Shown: positions 45,871 to 57,194 of the stretch, one piece after another
Numbering within the stretch: position 1 is the stretch's first letter
Layout: every line of letters starts with the position of its first letter
Assembly: GCF_026914185.1 (NCBI RefSeq)
Contig: NC_070571.1
Coordinates: 3,162,001 to 3,226,000 of the forward strand
Direction of reading: 5' to 3'
From: Puccinia triticina
Lineage: Eukaryota; Basidiomycota; Pucciniomycetes; Pucciniales; Pucciniaceae
Length of the DNA stretch: 64,000 nt
Notes under the pieces: model-generated
Database searches by the model: none
Told to the model about the DNA's origin: nothing
Seen by the model: the letters and a program-made list of their open reading frames with translations, nothing else
Translations under genes and position numbers: made by a program

Positions 45871-46804
45871 TGTTTAGTTTAGAAGATAGCCCAAATTGGG
45901 TTGAGTTAACTCTCAACCCGCGTGCTGCGCGCTACGCCTGAAGACAGCGCAGAGCTATAAAAATGAATGAAACCCCAAAAGGGCTACCTGCACATTACAG
46001 CATGCCCACCAGCAAAGTAATGACATCAATTCTGCCCCTCCATGTGAAACACTACACACATTACATAAGCTGTACATATGTAACGATGTCACATGGATAT
46101 GAACATAATATTCCTGATGCATTAAAACAATTCAATACCTAATGCATACACAGTACAGACCAATTGGGAAGCACTGTGGCCCATTTGAATAAATATGAGA
46201 CACAGAACAGCTCATCTGCCTGGATGAGCTTCTATGGTGCCATCAGCCAGGCTGGAAATCCGCCTGAAGGCGTCCCAAATAGGCTAGTACATCTTCCCAA
46301 AGAAGAATTAGCCCTTGTAGCGTCAACAGCCTGGCCAAAAAGCGCCCACAAGTTGGCCAGTGGCCCTGTAGCTCCCCCAGGCGCCCCAGAGAGCTGCCAC
46401 GGGTATTCAAAGGGCCCTCTGGACGCCCCAAAAAGTCCTTTAATCATGCTTTTAGATACCTACTTTAATTTACCCGCCTTCAACATGTGCTCAGTAGCCT
46501 GTTTCTAGCCTGGTAAGTCCCTTAGTAGTTGTTTTTAGCCTCATTTTTCCGCCAGAAACTGTCCAATGTCCACCCAGCCTTCAGAATCAACCTCTTCAAG
46601 CACTTTCAACTGCCCAGTTTCTACCCTGAAGAACCTCAAGACTTTAAGGGCTTTTTACTAGTAAGTTTAAACCCCTTCTCTTGAGATCCTCCGCCATTCC
46701 TTGCTGGGATTTAAACCACCCCTGTTTACAGGCCCCAGTGTGTACTTTGAGGGATTAAACACCCCCAATTTTATCAGGCCCCTCTTTATTTAATTATATT
46801 AATT

Positions 46805-48451
46805 CGGATGTACTTCGCGCACTGCAAAAAACTCGTCGCGCACTGCAGGGGGCGTCCACTCGACGTCCCGGCCACAGTGCGCGGAAGCTCAAAACGCTTC
46901 GCGCACTGCAGAAAATAAACCATGAAATTCTCATTTTTTTTTCTGCCAGCCGGCAGAGGGGATCTTTCTTGCCCCTCCTCCATTTTCTTGGGGTATTTGG
47001 ACCCCCCAGCATGACATAAAAAAAGGATGATAAAAAAATACAAAAAATAAGCGGAGCGCCTCCCCGGGGCGCACCCCCCGGGGATTCTTAACCTGCTAAA
47101 AAGCCATGGATCGGGTACCCAGCCCCTCGAAAACAAAGTTCGAGGGGCAGAAGTACATACCCCATGACTTCGCCGTGCGGATGGCCGGCACAGGCTGGTC
47201 CCGGAGCGGAGTACATGCACACTCCCCCGATGACCGGCCAGCACGCACGTGGAGTGCAAATCACCGGTCATTGAGGGGATTACGCACTCCTCTCGATGAC
47301 AGGAACGGTCCCGCTTATCGAGAGGAGTAAACACATCTCTTGATGACCTGAACGGTCCCGGTTATCGAGAGGATTAAATACACCACTCGATGACCGGAAC
47401 AAACCCGGGCATCAAGAAAATAATCATCTTGATGACCGAGTCTGCTGCGGTCACCGAGTAGAGAAACACTCCCTCAATGACCGGAGCGAACTGTTCAAGG
47501 AGAGGATTGATGAACGGTTCGCTCCGGTCATTGAGAGGAGCACTTAATCCCCTCAATGAATGGAACGGACCCGGCCATCGAGAGGAGGAACACTCTCGAT
47601 GACCGGGTCTGTTTCAGTCGTTGAGAGGAGCAGTGTTTACTCCTCTCGATGACCGTGACCGGGTCTGTTCCAGTCGTCGAGAGGAGCAGTGTTTACTCCT
47701 CTCGATGACCGTGACCGGGTCTGTTCCATTCGTCGAGAGGAGTAAACACTCCCCTTGACGACTGGAACAGACCCGGTCATCAAGAGTGTTCCTCCTCTTG
47801 ATGTCCGGGTCCGTTCCGTTCATCGAGGGGATCAATTGCTCTCAATGACCGGGACTGTTCCGGTCATCGAGCGGAATGCTTAGTCTCTCGATGACCGGGA
47901 CTGTTCCGGTCATCGAGAGGTGTGTTTACTCCTCTCGATAAGCGGGACCGTTCCGGTCATCGAGAGGAGTGCGTAATCCCCTTGATGACCGGTGATTTGC
48001 ACTCCACGTGCGTGCTGGCCGGTCATCGGGGGAGTGTGCATGTACTCCGCTCCGGGACCAGCCTGTGCCGGCCATCCGCACGGCGAAGTCATGGGGTATG
48101 TACTTCTGCTCCTCGAACTCTGTTTTCGAGGGGCTGGGTACCTGATCCATGGCTTTTTAGCAGGTTAAGAATCCCCGGGGGGTGCGCCCCGGGGAGGCGC
48201 TCCGCTTATTTTTTGTATTTTTTTATCATCCTTTTTTTATGTCATGCTGGGGGGTCCAAATACCCCAAGAAAATGGAGGAGGGGCAAGAAAGATCCCCTC
48301 TGCCGGCTGGCAGAAAAAAAAATGAGAATTTCATGGTTTATTTTCTGCAGTGCGCGAAGCGTTTTGAGCTTCCGCGCACTGTGGCCGGGACGTCGAGTGG
48401 ACGCCCCCTGCAGTGTGCGACGAGTTTTTTGCAGTGCGCAAAGTACATCCG
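46805..48451. mobile_element. 1.65-kb palindromic fold-back element, TSD TATTAATT
   Basis: TIR CGGATGTAC / GTACATCCG, 8-bp duplication TATTAATT (46797-46804, 48452-48459). The empty site is at 60285-60292. Arms of ~530 bp are nearly identical inverted copies with GCGCACTGCA repeated near the tips. The ~600-bp core is an array of ACTCCTCTCGATGACCGG / CCGGTCATCGAGAGGAGT hairpins. Mirror-image ORFs in the arms (46786-47334 and 47922-48593) are unlikely to be genes. Confidence 0.9.
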
Positions 48452-48626
48452 TATTAATTTTATCAATTTAATTACACCATTTTTCTCATATTTTTTACAC
48501 CATAATAACCAACATATCCATTGGTATCATCCCTTATACTTTTGTCTCAGAGTTTTATACTCTTTTATCTTATTTTTCACCATGTGTAGCTAGAGGGATT
48601 TGTCCTTGGCATCACGTAGGCTGACA

Positions 48627-48645
48627 ATTGGGGGTCTGGCCGGGA
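48627..48645 (+). other. Primer-binding-site region of the LTR element
   Basis: ATTGGGGGTCTGGCCGGGA lies directly after the LTR end GGCTGACA. The same junction occurs on the minus strand at 2120. The primer tRNA was not identified. Confidence 0.6.
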
Positions 48646-49599
48646 AATTTCATTCAAATTTATCTGAAAGAAAGGACCTTTAAATCTATCATTTTTTACG
48701 TCTAAAAATTCATAAAAATACATAAAATACTCTAATAATTTTTGTACCATTTTCCTATAATTTTTGCGCACTTCAAAACATTAAAATCTGACAAAAACAT
48801 CACCTTTTTCCATTTTTTACCGTCAAAAATACACAAAAAACCACGAACTTATCCAGTATTATCTGAAAGTGCTGCAACGCGACTGTGCAGAGAAGCCAAG
48901 CTCCGTGACTACCAGCCTACCCCGTGGGAACAGCTCAGAGCATTTGCATTGTTGACGATTTTGAGCAACTTAACCCAAGCAGCAATCACATTGGTCCGGG
49001 CTAACCCCGGGTCAACAAGCCTCAGAACATCAGCATTGGTGGCTAATTTAGTATGGACTAACTAGCTCGGATCATGCTTGGAACAAGCTAATCCAATTGC
49101 CCGACCGCATGGGTGGGGATTAGCGGGTCCGAGGCTGTTGGAGGTTATGTGTTTAGGTGCCAGTATGTTATGTGTTTGGCACCTAAACACATAGAGCTCA
49201 TGCTTATGAGCATGTTGAATATGCATTTTGAGTTTAATCCAAGGAGTAGTGGGGTCTACATGTAGACCCCACTAGCTCCAAACGGAGCTCCGGGTCAAGT
49301 TGATCCCGAGTTGATCCAAGCCAATGCGGATGCAGGGGTGGACTAAGTGCCCTAATCCGGGCTAACTTAGTACTGAATGCGGATGCTCTCAGGTTTGATT
49401 TCAGGCTAAGGTCAGCTAAATTTAGCAAGCCTTAACCTGAAATCTAGCCTCAGGCTAGGGCAATCTGCGACCCATTCCAGCTCACTTTAGCCTGAAACTG
49501 ACCGAACGAATGCGTTTGCCCACTTGAAGGCAACCTTGTCAGCTAACCTGCCCACAAACCCAGGCTTATTTAACCCAAAAACTTAGCGAACAAATGTGA

Positions 49600-50110
49600 A
49601 TGCAAGCTTAACTAAGCCTCTCCAAGGAGGCACAAAGCGTCTCCAAAGGAGAGGCTTAGGACTAAAGTCACATTCTTTGCCTGAGGCTGACAGGGTTTTG
49701 CGCAGAAAATCACATATTTTGTATTTATATCTCTATTCCCTCTCCCTCTCAACTTGAAATTCAAAGCCCCATATGCCAGGTTATAGCTCTCAATCTGAGC
49801 TGTCCTGTACATGTTTTTTCAAGTAGAACCTTCAAAAACTGGCCGCTCAGTGGCCATTCTGGTGCGGGCTATTCCTGAGCAATGCAAAGAAGCCATTGGA
49901 TTATCCAAAGGTTGAGGTAGGACACGCTCTCACGGTTTTTTCCAGTATTGGATTAATATGGGCAGGTCTCTCAAGTGCATAAGCGAGGAGTCCCACAGGG
50001 TTTGACATATGATGACAAACCTTAATTTCATGCGTTTAGGCCGGACTGGCTATCCGGTTTAGATCAGGCTGGATAGGCTCCCAGGTGGAATTTCTACATC
50101 ATTTTTTTTT
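49600..50110 (+). repeat. Dispersed ~0.5-kb repeat, copy A
   Basis: Starts at AACTAAGCCTCTCC...GGAGAGGCTTAGGAC and runs to about 50110. It aligns in reverse orientation with 60335-60830 (TTTGCCTGAGGCTGA, CCATTGGATTATCCAAAGGTTGAGG). No coding sense. Confidence 0.75.
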
Positions 50111-50283
50111 TCAGTGGATGGTGGTAGGTGTTGTTTTGGACACATGAGATTATGTAGAAACAAAAGCTGATTCTAATGTTACCGGAGGCTGTGAAAACAT
50201 CAGAGGGGTATGCGGTGATATGGGGGTTAGAAGGATTTTTTCAACATTTGGCTGGGCAGCCTCAAGCCAAATGTTGGACATTA

Positions 50284-50647
50284 GAGCATCCGCATCGGTG
50301 CGGGTGTAACTCGAGGAGTAACAGATCTGCTTACTCCCGGATTAGCGCTAATCCCGGCCGGCAGCCGCATCGGTGCGGGATAAAAAGCTGTGTAAGTATG
50401 TGGTATGCACCTACAGCTTATGTAAGCTGTGTTTGGTGCATACTTTTGGGTGGGGAGGAGTGTCTGCATGCATGTGAATATGCATGCAGCGCTTACTCCC
50501 AGGATTAGCAAGGAGTAACTTTACTCCCGCTTACTCCAAATCGTACTCCCGGGAGGAGTTTAGTCCGATTGAATCGGACCTGATGCGGTTGCCGAGGAGG
50601 ATTAGTTACGCTAATCCTCCCTTAATCCGCAACCGATGCGGATGCTC
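50284..50647. mobile_element. 364-bp Harbinger-type MITE, TSD TTA
   Basis: TIRs GAGCATCCGCATCGGT / ACCGATGCGGATGCTC, with TTA at 50281-50283 and 50648-50650. Internal CCGCATCGGTGCGGG hairpin. Confidence 0.85.
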
Positions 50648-51641
50648 TTAGGCACAAGTCCCTCCCGCAGGGTGCTCGCGGGGCGCTCGGGGAGGGACTT
50701 GTGGTAAGTTCGATGTGAATGCTCTCACCCGAGAGGAGCAACTCATCCTTGCCTCCTACCACGCTCACCTCCAAGAAGAAGAAGACCTCAAAAACCAAAC
50801 CAAGATTGCTACTTACCTCCGAGCAGCGAAGGCGAAAAAGGCAAGATCAGACCAAGAACGTTACTTAAACCAACGTAAGTTTGTTTCTCAGACCAAGCTC
50901 CCTCACCCGACTCCGTCGCAAACCCCTCCAAACACAAACAGTGCACGACTGCTCTTGTTCCCTCTACCATTTATTCACCTCAAAAATCTGGCAGCAGTAT
51001 CTTTGCACGCCACCGTCGACGCACCTGGTCTCGCTAGATCCACCTCTGACCCTACAGAAAACTCTTCAACCAGTGAGTCTATCGTTGACTCTCTTCACCT
51101 AAAGTTGAGACAAAACTCACCTTATGTCTCTACCCTCTTTCTTTCAGTGTCTTCCAGTGCTACAGCCGAGACTACCGTCAACCCTAACCCAACAGGACCA
51201 ACCACTAACACAGCTAATACTCGTAAGTTTTATTGTACTCCCTACAACCAGTCGCAACTGATAACTAACATATCTTATCATGACTAACAACACTAGGCCG
51301 CATCGTCCCGAACTACGAGGGCCCCTCCCGCCTCCAACGAGACCTCGCGGTGGCAAAGGAGCTCCAAGAGCGGGTCAAGAACCTCCAGGTGACGCCGATT
51401 GTTTGCAAGGACTTGACCCCTGCGACCCCAGAAGCCACTCCGGCGCCGGTCGAGAAGTCTCCTCCAACCAAGGACGCTCCGCCTCCTACCAAGGACTCCC
51501 AGCCTCCGACCAACGCGACAGACGAGGCGATGGACATTGACAAGCTAGAGTTCATTACCCATACTTCATCAAAAGCTACCCGGAAACGCCCTTCAACTCC
51601 CAAAATCAAGGAGCTCTTGGAGGACAAGCAGATAAAACTCC

Positions 51642-51870
51642 GGGTGAGAGAGTACGTTTCCATCTGGAAACAGTACTTGGCAATCGCAAACAACGGGCCG
51701 ACAGCTGCGCTGCGAGCCTTGTTAACTACCGCTCAAGATTCTCAGAAAGCGCTTCAGAAGCGCTTTCTGAGAATCTTGAGCTGTAGTTAACAAGGCTTGC
51801 AGCGCGGGTGTCGGCCCGTTGTTTGCAATTGCCAAGTACTGTTTCCAGATGGAAACATGCTCTCTCACCC
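51642..51870. repeat. ~114-bp snap-back inverted duplication
   Basis: Arms 51642-51755 and 51757-51870 are inverted copies (GGTGAGAGAG...CATCTGGAAACAG, TTGTTAACTAC, CTCAAGATTCTCAGAAAGCG) separated by one base. This suggests template switching during copying of ORFa. Confidence 0.85.
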
Positions 51871-52045
51871 ACCCAAAAAGTTCCATTTCCCAGCGCCTCC
51901 AAAGAAGATGACCATCAAGTTCAAGAAGAACCAGGTTGGCAAGAACAGGAGCTTGACTTCGATCAACTTCAGCAATCCCGCCCAATGGAAGAGAACCACC
52001 AACCTTCTTCAAATTGCAGTGAATCCTTACAAGAACATTGACTGA

Positions 52046-53862
52046 GCCCTAGTATACTTATTTCTTTGTTTGGTTCCCTCAATGCGTTCAACGCAAACAT
52101 TTCTGCTTTATATAATAACCATGAAGCTAACTTAAAACCTAATGCAAATAGGATTAATAGTAGTCTAGCAAAAATCAAAGAAACAGTTTCCTCTAATGTT
52201 TTGTCTGTCCATCATAAGTTGGATAGACGTTTGCCTCTTGAGTTACCAAACAAACATTGTGAGATAATAGTTGAAGTTGGAAAAGATTGTGAGAATATTA
52301 AACACATGATTCATGATAATAAAAAAGAAATCTCTGAGATCTTAGAGTATTCAAGGAATTCAGCTGCTGTCCCAAATTCTACAGCAGATTATGTGTTGGG
52401 AACTTGAGAAAAAGGTTACTTGGAAAAACAAAAATCTGAGAGCCATGACATTGAAGAATTAATATTACAACTTAATGCCAAAATGAACAAAAACTTTGAG
52501 CAATTTGAGAACACATTCACTAATCAAATTTCCACACTCAACTCAGAGATACAGTCTTTGGAATTAAACTCTCAAAGAACAGCCAGTGTTGTCTCCCGCA
52601 ATCCTTACAATACTGATGTGCAAAATACAAAGAATCCAGTTACAGATCGGCCTGAAACAAAAGAACCACGCAGTACCAATTTTTATAGTAAAAATTCTAC
52701 GCCCCCAAACTTTTCTAATAAAGATAGCCCACCTCATCTGCATGGTCCTGGTAATCTTCATAATGATTCAGAGAAGAAACACTATTCTCCATACCAGGAG
52801 AGTAAGAAAATTTCTCTTCCATTTCCACAAGCTCAGCAGGCTGAAAGAGATTTGTGTGACAACACTAAAGTACCCCATGTGGCTAGTTTCCCGCACGAAT
52901 TGAATAATCCTTTTATGCATGAATCACCGGCGCCCAGAGACAGTAACCCACATCAATCCACTCCCTATAGAACCCTAGATTTAGCTGCTATAAACAAACT
53001 AATGCCTCTGGTAAAAGATTGGCCTAAGTTTGACGGTGAAGGAGAGTATGATCATATGAATTTTATCAGAACTATAGATCACATGTTTAAGTCCTACCGC
53101 GCAGATGAAGAAGCTGACATTTCCAGAATGCCCAGACTCTTTGAAGGAGTTGCTGCGGATTGGTTTATCAATAAAACTGAGGAAGTAGGTGAACAAAGTT
53201 GGGAGATATGGAAAGGACTCATTAAAGAGGAATGGGGAACCAGAGTCTGGAGGACTGAAAAGCGCCAAGCATTTGAAGCAGATTACTTTGACCCAGTCAA
53301 AGAAGCAGCTTCAGAATGGTGCTTGCGCCAGAAAAAGAGAATAAATTGCATGTATAACAATCCCTCCAAAGAAGAAATTAATGACAGACTTCTTAACCAA
53401 TGTGGAGGAAAGATTGAGAGCCTAATGAGATGCAGACTCATTGACATGAATGTATACTTAGCCAAATTCATAGGTATACTGCAGGAAACGGTTGTCCTGA
53501 ATGGAATTAATAAAAGATATGTGAGAAACACCATTGCAGAGGAAAAGGAAACTCCTAAAACTGATTCTCCAAAAGCTTCTGCAGCGGAAACTCCAGTTCA
53601 AAAAAGTGGAGTACCAGAATGCTACAACTGCGGGGGAAAGGGCCACAAGAAACATGAGTGCCCCAATCCCCTCAAAAAAATTAATAATGTTCAAGTAGAA
53701 TGCAACTCAGACAGTGAAGAAGATACTTATTCTCTGTTTGATGTTGTAACCACTGAGCCAGGTGAAGAAGATCAACCTGGAATTCACATGATTCAGGATG
53801 AAATTGGAGATGAATTTTCCATTAATTCTATCTATTGTGACTCTAATTTACCCCAGATATAG
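52046..53862 (+). pseudogene. Gag (ORFb) of the gag-only LTR element
   Basis: Frame -1 relative to ORFa. After a coiled-coil N-terminal part (52066-52404, ending in TGA at 52405-52407) the frame continues in phase from 52420 for 480 residues. Features in order are LDLAAINKLMPLVKDWPKFD, the capsid-like block (FEGVAADWFINKTEEVGEQSW, LIKEEWGTRVW), and one zinc knuckle CYNCGGKGHKKHEC at ~53620. An acidic tail follows. The annotated stop, TAG at 53860-53862, lies inside a hAT MITE, so the original C-terminus was longer. No protease, reverse transcriptase or integrase follows, so mobility would need proteins from another element. Confidence 0.8.
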
Positions 53863-54487
53863 AATTTCAAAACGGACCCGGGTATAATTTACACCGCCGG
53901 TACCTGCGTGTTTTTTTCCAAAAACAGGCACCCGGCACTGCATCCGGCACCGCCTGGCGGGTACCAGCGGTACCCGCCAGCTTTTTTCATCAAAAAGGTC
54001 ACCAAGAGGTATCCTTGATGACCGGAATGGATGCTTCATCAAGAGGTCCTCCCCTCAATGACCGCAACAGGTTGGTCATTGAGGGGAGGACCTCTCAATG
54101 ACCAGAAAAGCAATGACCGACCTGTTCCGGTCATCAAACAGGTTGGTCATGGTCATTGAGGGTGCTCCCCCAGCGACCAGCACGCACTTCTCATTGAGGG
54201 GAGTGACAACTCCCCTCAATGATTGCACCAGGGACCGTCCTCAATGACCAGTCCTGGCCAATGACCTCTATTGTCAGTCATTGAGGGCAGCTCAGAGCGG
54301 GCCAAGGGGCGGGGGTCTGGGGTTTACCCGATTAACCCGGCGGGGGAAAGTGGTACTTGAGGGCGGTACCCGGGTACCGCACCGCTTTTTCCAAAAAAAC
54401 AGGCACCCGGCACCGCCTGGCGGGTGCGGGCAGTACCCGCCCGCGGGTGCCGGGTACCGCCAAATGGGTACCAGTTGACATTCTCTA
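53858..54487. mobile_element. hAT-type MITE inserted in the gag 3' end, TSD ACCCCAGA
   Basis: Ends TATAGAATTTCAA / TTGACATTCTCTA, 8-bp duplication ACCCCAGA (53850-53857, 54488-54495). GGTACC-rich ends surround a core (54000-54290) of GGTCATTGAGGGGAG / CTCCCCTCAATGACC hairpins. Confidence 0.82.
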
Positions 54488-54912
54488 ACCCCAGAGATGG
54501 GAATCCTCTATGAAAGTACGACATGTAAGTAAGAGATCTATGTGAAACCACAATTTTTTGTTTCTCTACTCTTTCCCTTCTTTTTAGATACCCTTTTATT
54601 GAGTAGAAACTCATCTTAGGGGTAGAGAATCTCAGCTGGCTACTATAGCAGAGCCACCATAACATAGAAATAAAAGTAGTATTACATATGAAAGAGATAT
54701 TATTACACCCTTACATATGTAATACCATAAAAATAAAACATAAAAATCATTACCTATGAAAGAGACATTATTACTGTCTCTTACATAAGTAAAAGTCTAA
54801 ATATTATTTACATTCTTAATCCACGCCTAAATCAACCTTGGATACCCCACTTACAGGTACCCTTAATTCTCACTGCTTCATTGTGTAATCACCCAATCTG
54901 CATTTACAAGGT

Positions 54913-55907
54913 GGGTCAATCTAAATGCACGCCACTTTTTGACTAGATGCACGCCAAAAAAGTGGCGTGCACGCCTGTACGCCAAAATAAATGGCGTACA
55001 GGAGCAGTGAACGCCATTTGTTTGGCGTGTGTAGCCCTGAACGCCAAAAATACTCCTTTTTGGAAGAATTTTGGCGTGCACAAACCCTCCACGCCAATTT
55101 TTTTTTGGCGTACAGGCGTTGCACGCCACTTTTTTGGCTTGCATCTAGTCAAAAGTTGGCGTGCACCATTTTACCTGCAGTTTTTTTGGCGGCACAGTTG
55201 GCCACTGCGCCCCAACGGCATGATGAATAATGCCTCCGCCACTATGAATAGTGCCAGGATGAATGGTTTTCATTGTGGCCAAGCTTGGCGGAGTCACTAT
55301 TTATAGTGGCGGGGCTTGGCAGAGGCACTATTCATAGTGGTGGAGCTTGGCGGAGGCACTATTCATAGTGGCAAAGGCACTATTCATAGTGGCGGAGCTT
55401 AGCGGAAGCACTATTCATTGGCAGAGCTTGGCAGAGGCACTATTCATAGTGCGAAGCTTGGCGGAAGCACTTTTCATAGTGCAGAGCTTGGAGGAGGCAC
55501 TGTTCATAGTGCAGAGCTTGGCGCAGGCACTATTCATAGTGCGGAGCTTGGCGGAGGCACTATGAATAGTACATGAAATATGTCATTGGGCCGCAGTGGT
55601 CACACCCTATTTTGTTGTGCGCAACTGTTCCCGCCAAAAAAATTGCATTCAACATGGTGCACGCCACTTTTTGACTAGATGCACGCCAAAAAAGTGGCGT
55701 GCAAAGCCTGTACGCCAAAAAAATGGCGTGGAGGGTTTGTGCACGCCAAAATTCTTCCAAAAAGGAGTATTTTTGGCGCTCAGGGCTACGCACGCCAAAC
55801 AAATGCCGTGCACTGCTCCTGTACGCCATTTATTTTGGCGTGCAGGCGTGCACACCACTTTTTTGGCATGCATCTAGTCAAAAAGTGGTGTGCATTTAGA
55901 TTGACCC
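54913..55907. mobile_element. MULE-like fold-back element, TSD TTACAAGGT
   Basis: TIR GGGTCAATCTAAATGCAC / GTGTGCATTTAGATTGACCC, 9-bp duplication TTACAAGGT (54904-54912, 55908-55916). Empty site at 44840-44848. The ~220-bp arms contain further inverted GCACGCCA units, and the core (55225-55570) is a ~30-bp tandem repeat. Confidence 0.88.
55225..55570. repeat. Tandem repeat GGCGGAGGCACTATTCATAGT
   Basis: About ten degenerate 25-32 bp units (GAGCTTGGCGGAGGCACTAT-type), all inside the MULE-like element. Confidence 0.85.
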
Positions 55908-57194
55908 TTACAAGGTACCCTTGAATTGAGAAACCTATATGCTTGTATACATACGTACATATGCTTATAACACTTCAATAGCCATGAAACTGAAGTGTTA
56001 TGTTTAGTTTAGAAGATAGCCCAACTCAGGTTGAGTTAACTCTTAACCCACGTGCTGCGCGCTACGCCTGAAGACGGCGCAGAGCTCTAAAAATGAATGA
56101 AACCCCAAAAGGGCTACCTGTACATTACAGCACGCCCACCAGGGAAGTAATGACATCAATTCTGCCCCTCCACGTGAAACACTACACACATTACATAGTC
56201 TGTAAATATGTAATGATGTCACATGGATATAAACAGAATATTCCTGATGCATTAAAACAATTCAATACCTGATGCATACACAGTACAGACCAATTGGGAA
56301 GCACTGTGGCCCATTTGAATAAATATGAGACACGCAACAGCTCATCTGCCTGGATGAGGGAATCCTGAACAGTAGGCGCCCACAAATGGCCAGTACATAT
56401 TCCAGAAGAAGACTAGCTTCTATGGTGCCATCAGCCAGGCTGGAATTCCGCCTGAAGGCGCCCCAAATAGGCTAGTACATCTTCCCAAAGAAGAATTAGC
56501 CCTTGTAGCGTCAACAGCCTGGCCAAAAAGCACCCACAAGTTGGCCAGTGCCCCTGTAGCTCCCCCAGGCGCCCCAGAGAGCTGCCACGTGCATTCAAAG
56601 GGCCCTCTGGACGCCCCAAAAAGTCTTTTCATCATGCTTTTAGATACCTACTTTAATTTACCCGCCTTCAACATGTGCTCAATAGCCTGTTTCTAGCCTG
56701 GTAAGTCCCTTAGTAGTTGTTTTTAGCCTCATTTTTCCGCCAGAAACTGTCCAATGTCCACCCAGCCTTCAGAATCAACCTCTTCAAGCACTTTCAACTG
56801 CCCAGTTTCTACCCTGAAGAACCTCAAGACTTTAAGGGCTTTTTACTAGTAAGTTTAAACCCCTTCTCTTGAGATTCTCCACCATTCCTTGCTGGGATTT
56901 AAACCACCCCTGTTTACAGGCCCCAGTGTGTACCTTTGAGGGATTAAGAGCATCTCCAGCAGAGCTTGGACCGCGCAAGTTTTGGACTCGTTTGGCAGGT
57001 CGCTCAACATTTCCGGGGTCCAGCAGACCCCCTAAACGACCTTTGATTGATCCAAGTCCATCCCATCCCAGACTGCGGCCGGCTACTTTCCCCATCCCAT
57101 CGCCACCCGCGACAGAGGCTGCTACACACCACACATCACCTACTCGCCACTCCGCCATCACCTACTCGCCACTCATCACCACCGCGCCAAAAAC

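Larger units (their letters stand above)
44563..48626 (+). repeat. 5' LTR (about 1.47 kb without insertions) of a gag-only LTR element
   Basis: Starts TGTCAGCTGGC and ends GTAGGCTGACA, followed at once by the primer-binding-like ATTGGGGGTCTGGCCGGGA. It is collinear with 54630-60322, which begins the same way. Removing the solo LTR (44938-45870) and the fold-back element (46805-48451), each with its duplication, leaves ~1.47 kb. Confidence 0.8.
48938..50724. mobile_element. Composite Harbinger-type insertion in ORFa, TSD TCA
   Basis: Begins GAGCATTTGCATT and ends GTGAATGCTC, flanked by TCA (48935-48937, 50725-50727). The coding sequence rejoins exactly (WEQL / TREEQ). A second possible right end, AATGCGGATGCTC followed by TCA, lies at 49376-49391, so 48938-49388 may itself be one MITE. 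It contains a dispersed repeat and a further MITE. Confidence 0.75.
48850..52045 (+). pseudogene. ORFa of the gag-only LTR element, interrupted
   Basis: Starts in the segment REAKLRDYQPTPWEQL (48890-48936), which matches EEAKRNYVPTAWESL in the minus-strand copy. It is then split by a 1787-bp insertion and resumes at 50728 with TREEQLILASYHAHL. Further exons run through 50877, ~51000-51240 and 51296-51755. The C-terminal part FPAPPKKMTIKF...YKNID ends at 52043-52045. Between 51642 and 51870 an inverted duplication replaces normal sequence and brings in a stop. Thus the frame is broken twice. No recognised domain. Conserved with the copy at 831-1872 in order, intron placement and stop. Confidence 0.65.

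Noticed and set aside
46786..48593. Pair of mirror-image ORFs of 182 and 223 residues
   Set aside because: They are translations of the two inverted arms of the fold-back element, low in gene-like features, and identical only because the arms are.
50715..50877. Possible gene start at ATG 50715
   Set aside because: The ATG lies in the right end of the Harbinger-type insertion; the original ORFa coding joins from 48937 to 50728.
53858..53862. Natural Gag stop codon
   Set aside because: The TAG belongs to the first bases of the hAT MITE, between the ACCCCAGA duplications.
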